A stretch of DNA of 64,000 nucleotides from JBDTSW01 sp963799815 (GCA_963799815.1 CAWCYG010000007.1:62001-126000), one strand, 5' to 3'. Positions 1-8,633 are shown, counted from the first letter of the stretch. Notes: a model not told the origin generated them from the letters alone. Translations and numbers: made by a program.

Positions 1-1
1 G

Positions 2-277
2 GTCATCTTCGGCGTCCTGCTCGTGATCGAGGTCGACGGCTACGAGTTCTCACAGTTCTGGATCTCGGCCGCTCTCGCGATGTTCCTCGCGTCCGCGATC
101 ACGGGTGCCGCGTTCCTGGGCCCGGAGGCGGGGCGCATCGGAAAGCTGGCCGAGGCGCGAGGGGCCGCCGATGCGGACGTCCAGCGACGCGTCGCCCGCG
201 TGCTTTGGATCTCCCGGATCGAGTTCGTTCTCCTCGTTTTGATCGTGCTCGACATGGTGGTCAAACCCGGCCTTTGA
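2..277 (+). CDS. C-terminal part of a membrane protein, DUF2269-like (partial)
   Basis: The reading frame is open from the left edge of the window, so the true start lies outside it. The visible 91 residues hold a hydrophobic segment ending in an alanine-rich helix, a short charged stretch with RIGKLAEARG, and a last membrane helix (about 70-85) that ends MVVKPGL. This pattern resembles the end of DUF2269-type integral membrane proteins, whose function is unknown. It lies 85 bp upstream of moeZ and probably ends its own transcript. The family call is by eye and moderate. Confidence 0.55.
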   Translation, partial: VIFGVLLVIEVDGYEFSQFWISAALAMFLASAITGAAFLGPEAGRIGKLAEARGAADADVQRRVARVLWISRIEFVLLVLIVLDMVVKPGL

Positions 278-318
278 GCCCCGGTGGGCCGGGGGCGCCT
301 GCGCTACACTTTCTGAAG

Positions 319-344
319 TAATCCCCTAATCCCGATAGGGATTA
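319..344 (+). promoter_or_regulatory. Palindromic operator candidate before moeZ-cysO
   Basis: A perfect 7-bp dyad TAATCCC-GATA-GGGATTA spans 327-344, and an extra direct half-site TAATCCC lies at 319-325. It sits just after a TACACT -10-like hexamer (305-310), so a bound protein would cover the transcription start. The form resembles sites of Rrf2-type regulators that control sulfur or Fe-S genes; the regulator itself is not visible here. Confidence 0.5.
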
Positions 345-362
345 AGAGTTTTTGGAGGAAGC

Positions 363-1556
363 GTGGCGGCCACCGCTGAGCCGATCGAGCAGGTGAAGAA
401 CAGGATCGAGCTGATCTCGCGCGATGCCGCGCGCGAGCAGATCGCGTCCGGCGCCGAGCTCATCGACGTCCGCGAGCCGCACGAGTGGGACGAAGCGCAC
501 CTTGCCGAAGCCGAGCACGTGCCGCAGGGCGAGCTACTCGAGCGCATCGACGAGCTCGTACCCGACCGCTCCGAGCGGGTGGTGCTCTACTGCCGTACCG
601 ACAACCGCTCCTCCCGCGCGGCCGACGCCCTCCAGTCGCTCGGCTACGAGAACGTTGCCGTGCTGGAGCAGGGCATCGTCGGCTGGCTCGACGCCGAGCT
701 TCCCGTTGTCGCGAAGCACGCCCTTTCGAAGGATCAGCGAATGCGCTACTCCCGGCACACCCTCCTGCCGGAGGTCGGGGTCGACGGTCAGGTGAAGCTG
801 CTCGAGTCCAAGGTGCTGCTGCTCGGGGCCGGAGGCCTCGGCGCACCCTCGGCGCTCTATCTCGCCGCAGCGGGCATCGGCACGCTCGGGATCGTCGACG
901 ACGACCTGGTGGACGAGTCGAACCTGCAGCGTCAGGTGATCCACTCCACGAAGACGGTGGGCCAGCCGAAGACCGCGTCCGCGAAGGCGGCCATCAACGC
1001 CCTCAACCCGGACGTCGAGGTCGTCGAGCACAACGTGCGCCTCGATGCCTCCAACATCCTCGAGCTGATCGAGCCGTATGACATCGTCGTCGACGGCGCC
1101 GACAACTTCCCCACCCGCTACCTGCTGAACGATGCCTCCGTGCGGCTACGCAAGCCCGTGGTCTCCGCCTCGATCCTCGGCTTCGAAGGGCAGATCTCCA
1201 CCTTCATCCCTTTCGAGGGGCCGTGCTACCGGTGCCTGTTCCCCACCCCGCCGCCGCCCGAGCTGGCGCCGAGCTGCGGGGCGAACGGTGTGCTCGGGGT
1301 GATGGCCGGCGTCATGGGTCTGCTGCAGGCGAACGAGGTGATCAAGCTCGCCGCCGGGATCGGCGAGCCGCTCAATGGGCGCCTGCTGCTCTACGACTCG
1401 CTCGGGACTCGTTTCACCGAGCTCAAGGTCCGCCGCGATCCCGACTGTCCCATCTGCGGCCCCGCCGGGGAGAAGATCCCTGCGGAGGAGATGGGCAAGT
1501 TCCCCGACTACGAGCTCTTCTGCCAGGCCCCCGCCCGCGAGCCGACGCCGGCCTAG
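363..1556 (+). CDS. moeZ: Sulfur-carrier adenylyltransferase/sulfurtransferase, rhodanese-MoeB fusion
   Basis: A 397-residue cytosolic enzyme that adenylates the C-terminal glycine of a ubiquitin-like sulfur carrier and passes sulfur to it. An N-terminal rhodanese domain (about 20-115) has the active-site loop CRTDNRS with Cys77. A ThiF/MoeB domain follows (about 120-375) with the ATP-binding GAGGLG loop (155-160) and two Cys pairs (288/291 and 362/365) that should bind zinc. In Mycobacterium the MoeZ rhodanese is C-terminal; here it is N-terminal. The GTG start is preceded by GGAGGA (354-359). cysO follows 17 bp later, so the partner carrier is encoded in the same operon. Confidence 0.9.
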   Translation: MAATAEPIEQVKNRIELISRDAAREQIASGAELIDVREPHEWDEAHLAEAEHVPQGELLERIDELVPDRSERVVLYCRTDNRSSRAADALQSLGYENVAVLEQGIVGWLDAELPVVAKHALSKDQRMRYSRHTLLPEVGVDGQVKLLESKVLLLGAGGLGAPSALYLAAAGIGTLGIVDDDLVDESNLQRQVIHSTKTVGQPKTASAKAAINALNPDVEVVEHNVRLDASNILELIEPYDIVVDGADNFPTRYLLNDASVRLRKPVVSASILGFEGQISTFIPFEGPCYRCLFPTPPPPELAPSCGANGVLGVMAGVMGLLQANEVIKLAAGIGEPLNGRLLLYDSLGTRFTELKVRRDPDCPICGPAGEKIPAEEMGKFPDYELFCQAPAREPTPA

Positions 1557-1573
1557 AGCACCAGGTTTCGCCC

Positions 1574-1870
1574 ATGCCGATCGTGAAGATCCCACCCGTG
1601 CTGCGCGAGAAGACCGGCGGCGAGGCCCAGGTCTCCTCGAGTGGGGACACCGTTGGCGAGGTCCTGAGCGCCCTCGCCGAGGCCCACCCCGAAACGCGCG
1701 AGCAGCTCTTCGACGACGCGGGCGAGCTCAACCGCTACGTGAACGTCTACCTGAACGACGAGGACGTGCGGGTGCTCGACGGGCTCGAGACGAGCGCGTC
1801 AGAATCCGACACGGTCGTGATCCTGCCGGCGATGGCCGGCGGCGCCGACGGACTAGTGACCTCGGGCTAA
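1574..1870 (+). CDS. cysO: CysO-like ubiquitin-fold sulfur carrier with post-GG extension
   Basis: A 98-residue MoaD/ThiS-family protein. Its ILPAMAGG and the VNVYLNDEDVR stretch match mycobacterial CysO closely. Carriers normally end in Gly-Gly; here Gly89-Gly90 are followed by eight more residues (ADGLVTSG), so a protease must expose the diglycine before MoeZ can adenylate it. A JAMM protease of the Mec type is encoded at 15771. CysO-thiocarboxylate is the sulfur donor for CysM (12424). The ATG at 1574 was chosen because the homology begins there; the frame is open further upstream only inside moeZ. The stop overlaps the stop of the convergent ABC gene. Confidence 0.88.
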   Translation: MPIVKIPPVLREKTGGEAQVSSSGDTVGEVLSALAEAHPETREQLFDDAGELNRYVNVYLNDEDVRVLDGLETSASESDTVVILPAMAGGADGLVTSG

Positions 1871-2670
1871 GCCTCGAGCACGAGCCCGAGGAACTTCTGC
1901 GTCCGCTCCTGCTTGGGGTTGCCGATCACCTCGGAGGGCGGCCCGTATTCGACCACCACGCCGTCGTCCATGAACGCGACCTTTTTGCCGACGTCGCGGG
2001 CGAACCGCATCTCGTGGGTGACGACGACCATCGTCATCCCCTCGTTGGCGAGCTCGCGCATCGTGTCGAGCACCTCCTTGACCAGCTCCGGGTCAAGCGC
2101 GCTCGTGACCTCATCAAAGAGCATCACGTGCGGATCCATCGCCAGCGCCCGGGCGATCGCGACGCGCTGCTGCTGGCCGCCCGAGAGGCGGTCGGGGTAC
2201 TCGTTGATCTTGTGCTCCATGTTCACGCGCTCGAGCAGGCCCCTCGCCTTCTCGTGCGCCTCCTTGTCGGAGCGGTCGAGGACCTTTTCCTGCGCCATGC
2301 AGACGTTCTCGATCGCGGACTTGTGCGGGAACAGGTTGAACTGCTGGAACACCATCCCGACCCGCCGGCGCACGAAGTCGACGCCGCCCTCACCATCCTC
2401 CTTGGTCTGCTTGCCGGTGATCTCGCGACCCTCGAGGTAGATTCGGCCCTGCTCGGGAGGCGCGAGCAGGTTGATACAGCGGAGCAAGGTCGATTTGCCC
2501 GAGCCTGAGGGCCCGATCACACAAACGACCTCTCCCTTCTGAACGTCGAGGTCGACCCCGGCCAGGACCTTGAGCGAGCCGAAGCTCTTGTGGACGTCCT
2601 CGAGACGCAGCATCGCGTCGTTCCCGCCGGGTGTGGACGGGGCTGATCCTGACATCTGGCCGCTTTCCAT
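1867..2670 (-). CDS. Polar amino acid ABC transporter, ATPase subunit (GlnQ/HisP type)
   Basis: The ATP-hydrolysing subunit of a periplasmic-type amino acid importer, 267 residues. It shows a Walker A GPSGSGKSTLLR, the signature LSGGQQQRVAIARAL, Walker B VMLFDEVTSALDPE and the switch histidine in VVVTHEMRFA. It is the last gene of a minus-strand operon behind the binding protein (3616-4467) and permease (2681-3493). The ATG at 2670 lies 10 bp after the permease stop; an upstream GTG at 2679 is possible. The stop overlaps the cysO stop on the other strand by 4 bp. The substrate is unknown; the hut operon next door makes histidine a reasonable guess. Confidence 0.9.
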   Translation of the reverse strand: MESGQMSGSAPSTPGGNDAMLRLEDVHKSFGSLKVLAGVDLDVQKGEVVCVIGPSGSGKSTLLRCINLLAPPEQGRIYLEGREITGKQTKEDGEGGVDFVRRRVGMVFQQFNLFPHKSAIENVCMAQEKVLDRSDKEAHEKARGLLERVNMEHKINEYPDRLSGGQQQRVAIARALAMDPHVMLFDEVTSALDPELVKEVLDTMRELANEGMTMVVVTHEMRFARDVGKKVAFMDDGVVVEYGPPSEVIGNPKQERTQKFLGLVLEA

Positions 2671-2680
2671 CGCCGCCACT

Positions 2681-3493
2681 CTAAATGCCTGCGCCGCCAC
2701 CCGTCCCAGCCGTCGGGGCTTGGGTCGCTGCAATCAGGCCCGAGTCGTCTGCATCGCCGCCCCCCTGCCGCGTCTTCGACTGCTGGCGGGCGATGATCAC
2801 GTCGACCAGACGAGCGAGGGGGATCGTCACGATCAGATAGAAGGCTGCCGCGACGATGAAAGCGGAGCCGTTGAATGTGTCCGATTGGTAGTCGGCAGCG
2901 GCATCGATCACCTCGGACCCCCCGATCGCGAACACGAGCGACGTGTCCTTTGTCAGCGCGATGAAATCGTTTAGAAGCGGCGGTATCACCTTGCTGACGG
3001 CCTGCGGCACCACAACAAAGCGCATCGCCTGCCCGTGGCTCATCCCGAGCGAGCGCGCCGCCTCCATCTGGCCCTCGGGCACAGCCTCGATCCCGGCGCG
3101 GTAGACCTCGGCCATATACGCCCCGTACGTGAGCGTGAGCCCGATCACGCCATACCAGAACCACGATGGCTCGCCGAACCAGGTCGGCAGCCCGATGGAC
3201 TCGGGGATCGCCCCCTCCGCCTGCCCGGCGGAGAGGAACCCTGAGACCAGCAGGAGCACCAGGAGCGCGGGAACGCCGCGGAACGCGTCGATGTACCCGA
3301 TCGTGAGCCAGCGCACGGGCGCGAGCACCTTGCCAGGCAGTTGGCGCAGGACCGAGAGCACGAGACCCCAGATGAGCGAGAGAATCCCGCTTACCACCGA
3401 GAGCTTGATCGTCACCCAGAAGCCATCGAGCACGACGTCGAAGCTGTCGCGCATGTCTTCGAAGGAGAAGTAGTAGTTGACGATGAAATCCAT
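2681..3493 (-). CDS. Polar amino acid ABC transporter, permease subunit
   Basis: A 270-residue inner-membrane permease of the HisM/GlnP family, with several hydrophobic helices and the ATPase-contact loop around GMSHGQAMRFVVVPQA (EAA-loop type). The last ~30 residues are a Gly/Ala/Thr-rich polar tail that the core family lacks. It lies between the binding protein and the ATPase on the minus strand. The start is ATG at 3493. A stem-loop separates it from the binding protein gene, which would let the binding protein be made in excess. Confidence 0.9.
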   Translation of the reverse strand: MDFIVNYYFSFEDMRDSFDVVLDGFWVTIKLSVVSGILSLIWGLVLSVLRQLPGKVLAPVRWLTIGYIDAFRGVPALLVLLLVSGFLSAGQAEGAIPESIGLPTWFGEPSWFWYGVIGLTLTYGAYMAEVYRAGIEAVPEGQMEAARSLGMSHGQAMRFVVVPQAVSKVIPPLLNDFIALTKDTSLVFAIGGSEVIDAAADYQSDTFNGSAFIVAAAFYLIVTIPLARLVDVIIARQQSKTRQGGGDADDSGLIAATQAPTAGTGGGAGI

Positions 3494-3548
3494 CTCGCTC
3501 CTTAGGTCTGCCTGGCGCCGGTGCTTCGGATCGGCCCTAGACCACGAA

Positions 3549-3568
3549 AGGGCGCCCCACGGCGCCCT
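3549..3568 (-). terminator. Intercistronic stem-loop behind the binding protein gene
   Basis: A perfect 8-bp GC-rich stem (AGGGCGCC / GGCGCCCT) with a 4-base loop lies 47 bp past the binding protein stop. There is no strong T-run, so it is more likely an attenuator or mRNA-stability element than a full terminator, as is common after binding protein genes. Confidence 0.6.
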
Positions 3569-3615
3569 CTCGCAATCAATCCGGCTCGGATACCTGGATC
3601 CTCTCGGCCGCGTTC

Positions 3616-4467
3616 CTAGTCGTCGGTCAGCAGCTCATTCGTGCCGTCGAGGACCTCCGGAGGCGCCTCCGCGTCGAAGTACTCCTTGTAGAGGTCGTTG
3701 ATCGTGCCGTCCTCCTTCAACGTGGCCAGCCCCTCGTTCATGGCCTCGCGCAGCCCATCGTTGTCAGGGGCGACGGCGAACCCGAAGAAGACGTCGGTCG
3801 GGATCTCCTCCACGACCTCGAGCCCGTCGTTCTCCTCGACAGCGAGTGCGCCAGTCGCCAGGTCGATCAGGAGGGCTTCAGCCTGCCCCGTCAGCACCGC
3901 GTTGACCGCAGGCGGTGACGTGGGGAACCCACGGATTTCGCCGGCCTCGGTCTCGTCCTCCGCATAGTCCTGCTGTGTCGTCCCGTCCTGAACGGCGACG
4001 ATCGCGCCACTGAGGTCATCCACGGACGCGATGTCGGAGTCTTCCGGCACGACCAGCGCGGACGAGCTGAGGTAGTAGGGATCGGTGAAGTCGACCTCCT
4101 GCTCACGCTCCGGCGTGATGTCGGACGCTGCGGCAGCGGTGTCGAACTGACCGCTCGCGGTATCGCGGAAGATCGTGTTGAAGCCGGTGGCGATGTACTC
4201 AACGTCGAGATTCATCTGCTCAGCGATGCCGTTCATGACCTCGACGTCGTAGCCCGAGATGTCCGGCGGCTGGCCGATCTCGAACGGCGGATAAGGCGTA
4301 TCGACACCGACGGTCAGCGTGCCCTCCGTGATCAACTCCGGTTCGGTAGCACCGCCTCCGCCACCACTGTCATCGCTTTCCTCGTCGTCGCCGCAACCGG
4401 CCGCGACCATCGCGGCCGCGAGCGCCGTGATCAGCCCCATGATCAGCCAGAGCCGAGAACGTCTCAT
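3616..4467 (-). CDS. Amino acid ABC transporter substrate-binding lipoprotein
   Basis: A 283-residue extracellular binding protein of SBP family 3. The signal peptide (MRRSRLWLIMGLITALAAA) ends in the lipobox VAAGC, so the mature protein should be a lipoprotein anchored by that Cys, followed by an acidic/Gly linker. The mature part has the family pattern LTVGVDTPYPPFE, then FDTAAAASDITPER and VDFTDPYY. The ATG at 4467 has a strong Shine-Dalgarno (GGGAGGAAG). It heads the ABC operon and is transcribed divergently from hutH. Known ligands of the family are polar amino acids; the exact one is not evident. Confidence 0.9.
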   Translation of the reverse strand: MRRSRLWLIMGLITALAAAMVAAGCGDDEESDDSGGGGGATEPELITEGTLTVGVDTPYPPFEIGQPPDISGYDVEVMNGIAEQMNLDVEYIATGFNTIFRDTASGQFDTAAAASDITPEREQEVDFTDPYYLSSSALVVPEDSDIASVDDLSGAIVAVQDGTTQQDYAEDETEAGEIRGFPTSPPAVNAVLTGQAEALLIDLATGALAVEENDGLEVVEEIPTDVFFGFAVAPDNDGLREAMNEGLATLKEDGTINDLYKEYFDAEAPPEVLDGTNELLTDD

Positions 4468-4509
4468 CCTGTTACTTCCTCCCTCGTGGTGGGGCGATCG
4501 GTGTGCCCC

Positions 4510-4519
4510 GGTTGCAACC
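4510..4519. promoter_or_regulatory. GGTTGCAACC palindrome in the ABC/hut divergent region
   Basis: A perfect 10-bp palindrome with a central GC step lies 43 bp before the ABC binding protein start. On the minus strand it falls about 10 bp after a TATGTT -10-like hexamer (4534-4529), in the position of a repressor site. Confidence 0.4.
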
Positions 4520-4597
4520 AGCGTCGGGAACATATCCGCTTTCGCGCTCCGGAGTCAGCGGGTTGACCTCTTCACGCGGCGGCGGCCGGGCGAGCGA

Positions 4598-4603
4598 TAC
4601 CGT
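4598..4603 (+). promoter_or_regulatory. Probable leaderless -10 box of hutH
   Basis: TACCGT is followed by exactly 7 bases and then GTG at 4611, the spacing expected for a leaderless actinobacterial transcript. No Shine-Dalgarno is visible. Confidence 0.45.
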
Positions 4604-4610
4604 CAGCGCG

Positions 4611-6173
4611 GTGATGCGTTCCGGCACATCGGCCGCCCCCGCCCCGATCGAGCTGACCGGCATCGGCCTCGAGCCCGACGACGTGCTCGCCGTGGCCCGA
4701 CACGGCGCGCCCGTCTCGCTCAGCCCTGAGGCCGTACGTACGATGGAGCGCTCGGCGGAGGTGGTCGCCCGTCGCGGCGCCGAGGCCGAGCCGGCCTATG
4801 GGGTCTCGACCGGCTTCGGGTCGCTCGCGACCACGCCGATCCCGTTTGAGCAGCGGCAACAGCTCCAGCGCTCCCTCCTGCGCTCGCACGCCGCGGGGAT
4901 CGGCGACCCGGTCGACGACGAAACGGTTCGGGCGATGATGCTGTTGCGCGCGCGCACGCTGACCATGGGTTTTTCCGGAGCTCGGCCCGTTGTCGCGGAG
5001 CAGATGCTGGCGCTCCTGAACGCGGGTCTCACGCCGGTGGTCCCGGAGCACGGATCGCTTGGCGCCAGTGGCGATCTCGCTCCCTTGGCCCATTGCGCGC
5101 TGCTTCTGATCGGTGAGGGGGAAGCTCAGACGGAGGGTGGAGAGCGCCTACCCGGGCCGGAGGCCCTCGCCTCCGCGGGTCTCGAGCCGCTCGAGCTGCA
5201 GGCCAAGGAGGGGCTCGCGCTCATCAACGGAACCGACGGCATCCTCGCGAATCTGCTGCTGGCAATCTCCGACCTTCGCCACCTCCTGCGAGTCGCCGAC
5301 GTGGCGATCGCGATGTCCGTCGAGGCGCTGCTTGGGACCGATCGCGCCTTCGCGGAGGAGCTCCTCGAGCTGCGTCCTCAGAGGGGACAGGCGTCGAGCG
5401 CTGCCAACCTGCGACGTCTACTCGCCGACTCCGAGATCGTCGCGAGCCATCGCGAGAACGACCCGCGGATCCAGGACCCCTATTCCCTGCGCTGCGCGCC
5501 CCAGGTCACCGGCGCCGCGCGCGACACGCTCGCTCATGCCGAGCGAGTTGCCGCAGCCGAACTGCGCTCGGCGATCGACAACCCGATGATCCTCCCCGAT
5601 GGGCGGATCGAATCCTGCGGCAACTTCCACGGCGCTCCCCTCGGCCTGGTCTGCGACTTCCTGGCGATCGCAGGGGCCGAGGTCGGCGCGATCGCGGAGC
5701 GCCGCACCGACCGGCTCCTCGACCCGAGTCGCTCCCAGGGCCTGCCGGCCTTCCTTGCCGAGGCACCAGGCATCGACTCGGGCCTCATGATCGCCCACTA
5801 CACGCAGGCCGCGATCGTGGCCGAGAACCGCCGCCTGGCCGCGCCGGCAAGCGTCGACTCGCTGCCCACGAGCGCGATGCAGGAAGACCACGTCTCGATG
5901 GGGTGGAGCGCCGCGAGGAAGCTGCGCCGGGTGGTGGTCAATCTGCGCAGCGTGCTTGCCGTCGAGCTCGTCTGCGCCGGTCGCGCACTCGACCTTCGGG
6001 CCCCGCTGCGCGCGGCGCCAGGGACGGCGGCGGCGCTCGGCGCGATCCGCGCCCGCGTTCCCGGCCCTGGGCCCGACCGCTGGCTCTCGCCCGAGCTGGC
6101 CGAGGCGATCGACGTGGTCACGGGCGACGAGCTGATGGCGGCCGTCACGGACACGATCGGGGAGCTGGCGTGA
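4611..6173 (+). CDS. hutH: Histidine ammonia-lyase
   Basis: It removes ammonia from L-histidine to give trans-urocanate, the first step of histidine degradation. The 520-residue length is typical. The MIO cofactor precursor Ala-Ser-Gly is seen in GSLGASGDLAPLAH (about residues 152-154), and YGVSTGFGSL and the C-terminal SAMQEDHVSMGW are family motifs. The start is GTG at 4611 directly followed by ATG at 4614; a TACCGT box seven bases upstream suggests a leaderless message. It heads a hut operon whose genes overlap or nearly touch: the hutH stop overlaps the next GTG by 4 bp. Confidence 0.96.
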   Translation: MMRSGTSAAPAPIELTGIGLEPDDVLAVARHGAPVSLSPEAVRTMERSAEVVARRGAEAEPAYGVSTGFGSLATTPIPFEQRQQLQRSLLRSHAAGIGDPVDDETVRAMMLLRARTLTMGFSGARPVVAEQMLALLNAGLTPVVPEHGSLGASGDLAPLAHCALLLIGEGEAQTEGGERLPGPEALASAGLEPLELQAKEGLALINGTDGILANLLLAISDLRHLLRVADVAIAMSVEALLGTDRAFAEELLELRPQRGQASSAANLRRLLADSEIVASHRENDPRIQDPYSLRCAPQVTGAARDTLAHAERVAAAELRSAIDNPMILPDGRIESCGNFHGAPLGLVCDFLAIAGAEVGAIAERRTDRLLDPSRSQGLPAFLAEAPGIDSGLMIAHYTQAAIVAENRRLAAPASVDSLPTSAMQEDHVSMGWSAARKLRRVVVNLRSVLAVELVCAGRALDLRAPLRAAPGTAAALGAIRARVPGPGPDRWLSPELAEAIDVVTGDELMAAVTDTIGELA

Positions 6174-6978
6174 GCCCCGTCGACGCAACGGTCGTGGAGG
6201 CGTACCGGCGCGATGGGGCCGTCCCGATCCGCGGGCTGCTCTCCGCCGGGCAGGTCGAGAGGCTGCGGCGAGGGATCGACCTGAACCGCGACGACCCCGG
6301 CCCGCTTTGCCAGGGCCACGGCTCGGACCAGACCTTCTTCGAAGACTTCTGCAACTGGGAGCGGATCGGCGAATACGAGACGGTGATTCGCGACGCGGCG
6401 CTCGGCGAGCTTGGCGCCGCGCTGATGGGCTCCCAGTCGGCGCGCCTGTTTCATGACCACGTGCTGGTCAAGGAGGCGGGCAGCACGGAGTCGAGCCCGT
6501 GGCACCAGGACCAGCCCTACTACTGCGTCGACGGCCACCAGAACGTCTCCTTCTGGATCCCGGTCGACCCGGTCGCCCGGGAGAACACGCTCGAGTTCGT
6601 CGCGGGCTCGCACGCGTCGGGCACGTGGTACATGCCACGGACCTTCGTTTCGAAGGCCGCGCTGGTGTTCGACGAGGGAGACCTCGTGGAGGTCCCGGAC
6701 ATCGAGGCTGACCGCTCCGGTTACGAGATCCTCGGCTGGGAGCTCGAGCCCGGCGATGCGGTCGCCTTCCACATGCTCACCCTGCATCAGGCCGGCGGCT
6801 CGCCGACCCTCCGCCGCGCCTTCTCGGTCCGCCTGCTCGGCGACGACGCCCGGTACGCGCCGCGCCCGCACCGCACCAGCCCGCCGTTCCCCGGCCTCGA
6901 CTCCGAGCTCGCGGCCGGCGACCCGCTCGAGGCGCCGCGTTTTCCCCCCTGCACCCGGCGGACGGTGAGGCGCCGTGA
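6170..6978 (+). CDS. PhyH-type Fe(II)/2-oxoglutarate dioxygenase in the hut operon, frame break near the end
   Basis: A phytanoyl-CoA dioxygenase-family protein with the iron-binding HxD in WHQDQPYY, a distal His in LHQAGGS and a 2-oxoglutarate-binding Arg in the following RRAFSVR. The GTG start overlaps the hutH stop (GTGA). Read literally the frame passes RFPP and runs to 7309 over hutU, giving an Arg-rich tail. Moving back one base at the six-C run (6944-6949) gives PPLHPADGEAP and a TGA at 6976-6978 that overlaps the hutU GTG by 4 bp, exactly like the hutH junction. So either one C is missing from the sequence or frameshifting occurs. The substrate is unknown; the operon suggests a histidine- or urocanate-derived compound. 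Confidence 0.75.
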
Positions 6979-8633
6979 GCGGCCCGCGGGAGGTCCGGGC
7001 GCCACGTGGCACCGAGCTCAGCTGCCGCGGCTGGCAGCAGGAGGCGCCCCTCCGGATGCTGATGAACAACCTCGACCCGGACGTCGCCGAGCGGCCCGAC
7101 GAGCTGGTCGTCTATGGGGGCACCGGCAGAGCCATGCGCAGCTGGGATGCCTTCGACGCCACGGTGAGGGAGCTGCGTGCGCTCGGCGGCGACGAGACGC
7201 TCTTGGTCCAGTCCGGCAAGCCCGTCGGGGTCTTTCGCACACACGAGTGGTCGCCGCGCGTCCTGATCGCGAACTCCAACCTGGTGGGCGAGTGGGCGAA
7301 CTGGGATGAGTTCCGCCGGCTCGAGCAGCTCGGGCTGACCATGTATGGCCAGATGACCGCCGGGTCGTGGATTTACATCGGCAGCCAGGGAATCGTCCAG
7401 GGCACGTATGAGTGCTTCGCCGAGATCGCGCGCAGGCGCTTTGGCGGATCGCTGGCTGGGACGATCACGCTCACTGCCGGGCTCGGCGGCATGGGTGGCG
7501 CGCAGCCGCTCGCCGTGACCATGAACGACGGCGTGGCGCTCTGCATCGAGGTCGATCCGCAGCGGATCGAGCGCCGCCTGGAAACCCGGTACCTCGATGA
7601 GCAGGCCGAGGATCTCGATGACGCGATCGAGCGATGCGAAGCCGCCAAGAAAGAGCGGCGGCGCTTGAGCGTCGGCCTGCGCGCCAACGCTGCCGAGGCG
7701 ATCCCCGAGCTCTACCGCCGCGGCTTCCCGGCCGATGTGGTCACCGACCAGACGAGCGCGCACGACCCGCTGGTCGGCTACATCCCCGCTGGCCTCTCCC
7801 TGGACGAGGCGACCGAGCTCCGCGAGCACGACCCCGACGGCTACATCGACCGCGCCCGCACCTCGGCCGCCGCGCACTGCTTCGCGATGGTGGAATTCAA
7901 GGACGCCGGCGCCGAGGTCTTCGACTACGGCAACAGCCTGCGCCGCGAGGCGCAACTCGGCGGTTTCGAGCGGGCCTTCGACTACCCCGGGTTCGTCCCC
8001 GCCTACATCCGGCCGCTCTTTTGCGAGGGCAAGGGCCCCTTCCGGTGGGCGGCGCTCTCGGGGGAGCCCGGCGACATCGCGGCCACCGACCGCGCCGTGC
8101 TCGAGGAATTTCCGGAGGATGAAGCGCTCGGCCGCTGGATCCGGATGGCAGGCGAGCGCATCGCCTTCCAGGGACTGCCAGCCCGCATCTGCTGGCTCGG
8201 TTACGGCGAGCGCCACCGGCTCGGGCTGCGCTTCAACCGGATGGTCGCGAGCGGCGAGCTGAGCGCCCCGATCGTGATCGGCCGCGACCACCTCGACTCG
8301 GGCTCGGTCGCCTCTCCCTACCGCGAGACCGAGTCGATGCTCGACGGATCCGACGCGATCGCCGATTGGCCGCTTCTGAACGCTCTCGTCAACACCGCAT
8401 CCGGGGCGACCTGGGTCAGCATTCACGACGGCGGTGGCGTCGGGATCGGCCGCTCGATCCACGCGGGCATGGTCTGCGTCGCAGACGGCACCGGGCTCGC
8501 CGCTCAAAAGCTCGACAGGGTGTTGACCGCCGACCCGGGCATGGGCGTGATCCGCCACGCCGATGCCGGCTACGACCGCGCTCGGGAGATCGCCGCCGAG
8601 CGCGGGGTCCACGTTCCGTTGACGTCCGACTGA
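6975..8633 (+). CDS. hutU: Urocanate hydratase
   Basis: It adds water to urocanate to give 4-imidazolone-5-propionate, using tightly bound NAD as an electrophile. The 552 residues and the N-terminal signature RGTELSCRGWQQEAPLRMLM are typical. The stretches QGTYECFAEIA, GLGGMGGAQPLAVTMN (NAD site) and ICWLGYGERHRLGL (with the conserved Cys) are all present. The GTG start overlaps the corrected stop of the preceding dioxygenase. Confidence 0.97.
   Translation: MSGPREVRAPRGTELSCRGWQQEAPLRMLMNNLDPDVAERPDELVVYGGTGRAMRSWDAFDATVRELRALGGDETLLVQSGKPVGVFRTHEWSPRVLIANSNLVGEWANWDEFRRLEQLGLTMYGQMTAGSWIYIGSQGIVQGTYECFAEIARRRFGGSLAGTITLTAGLGGMGGAQPLAVTMNDGVALCIEVDPQRIERRLETRYLDEQAEDLDDAIERCEAAKKERRRLSVGLRANAAEAIPELYRRGFPADVVTDQTSAHDPLVGYIPAGLSLDEATELREHDPDGYIDRARTSAAAHCFAMVEFKDAGAEVFDYGNSLRREAQLGGFERAFDYPGFVPAYIRPLFCEGKGPFRWAALSGEPGDIAATDRAVLEEFPEDEALGRWIRMAGERIAFQGLPARICWLGYGERHRLGLRFNRMVASGELSAPIVIGRDHLDSGSVASPYRETESMLDGSDAIADWPLLNALVNTASGATWVSIHDGGGVGIGRSIHAGMVCVADGTGLAAQKLDRVLTADPGMGVIRHADAGYDRAREIAAERGVHVPLTSD

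Noticed and set aside
1845..1870. A frameshift near the end of CysO that would remove the tail
   Set aside because: No one-base change places a stop directly after Gly-Gly; the extension is read as real.
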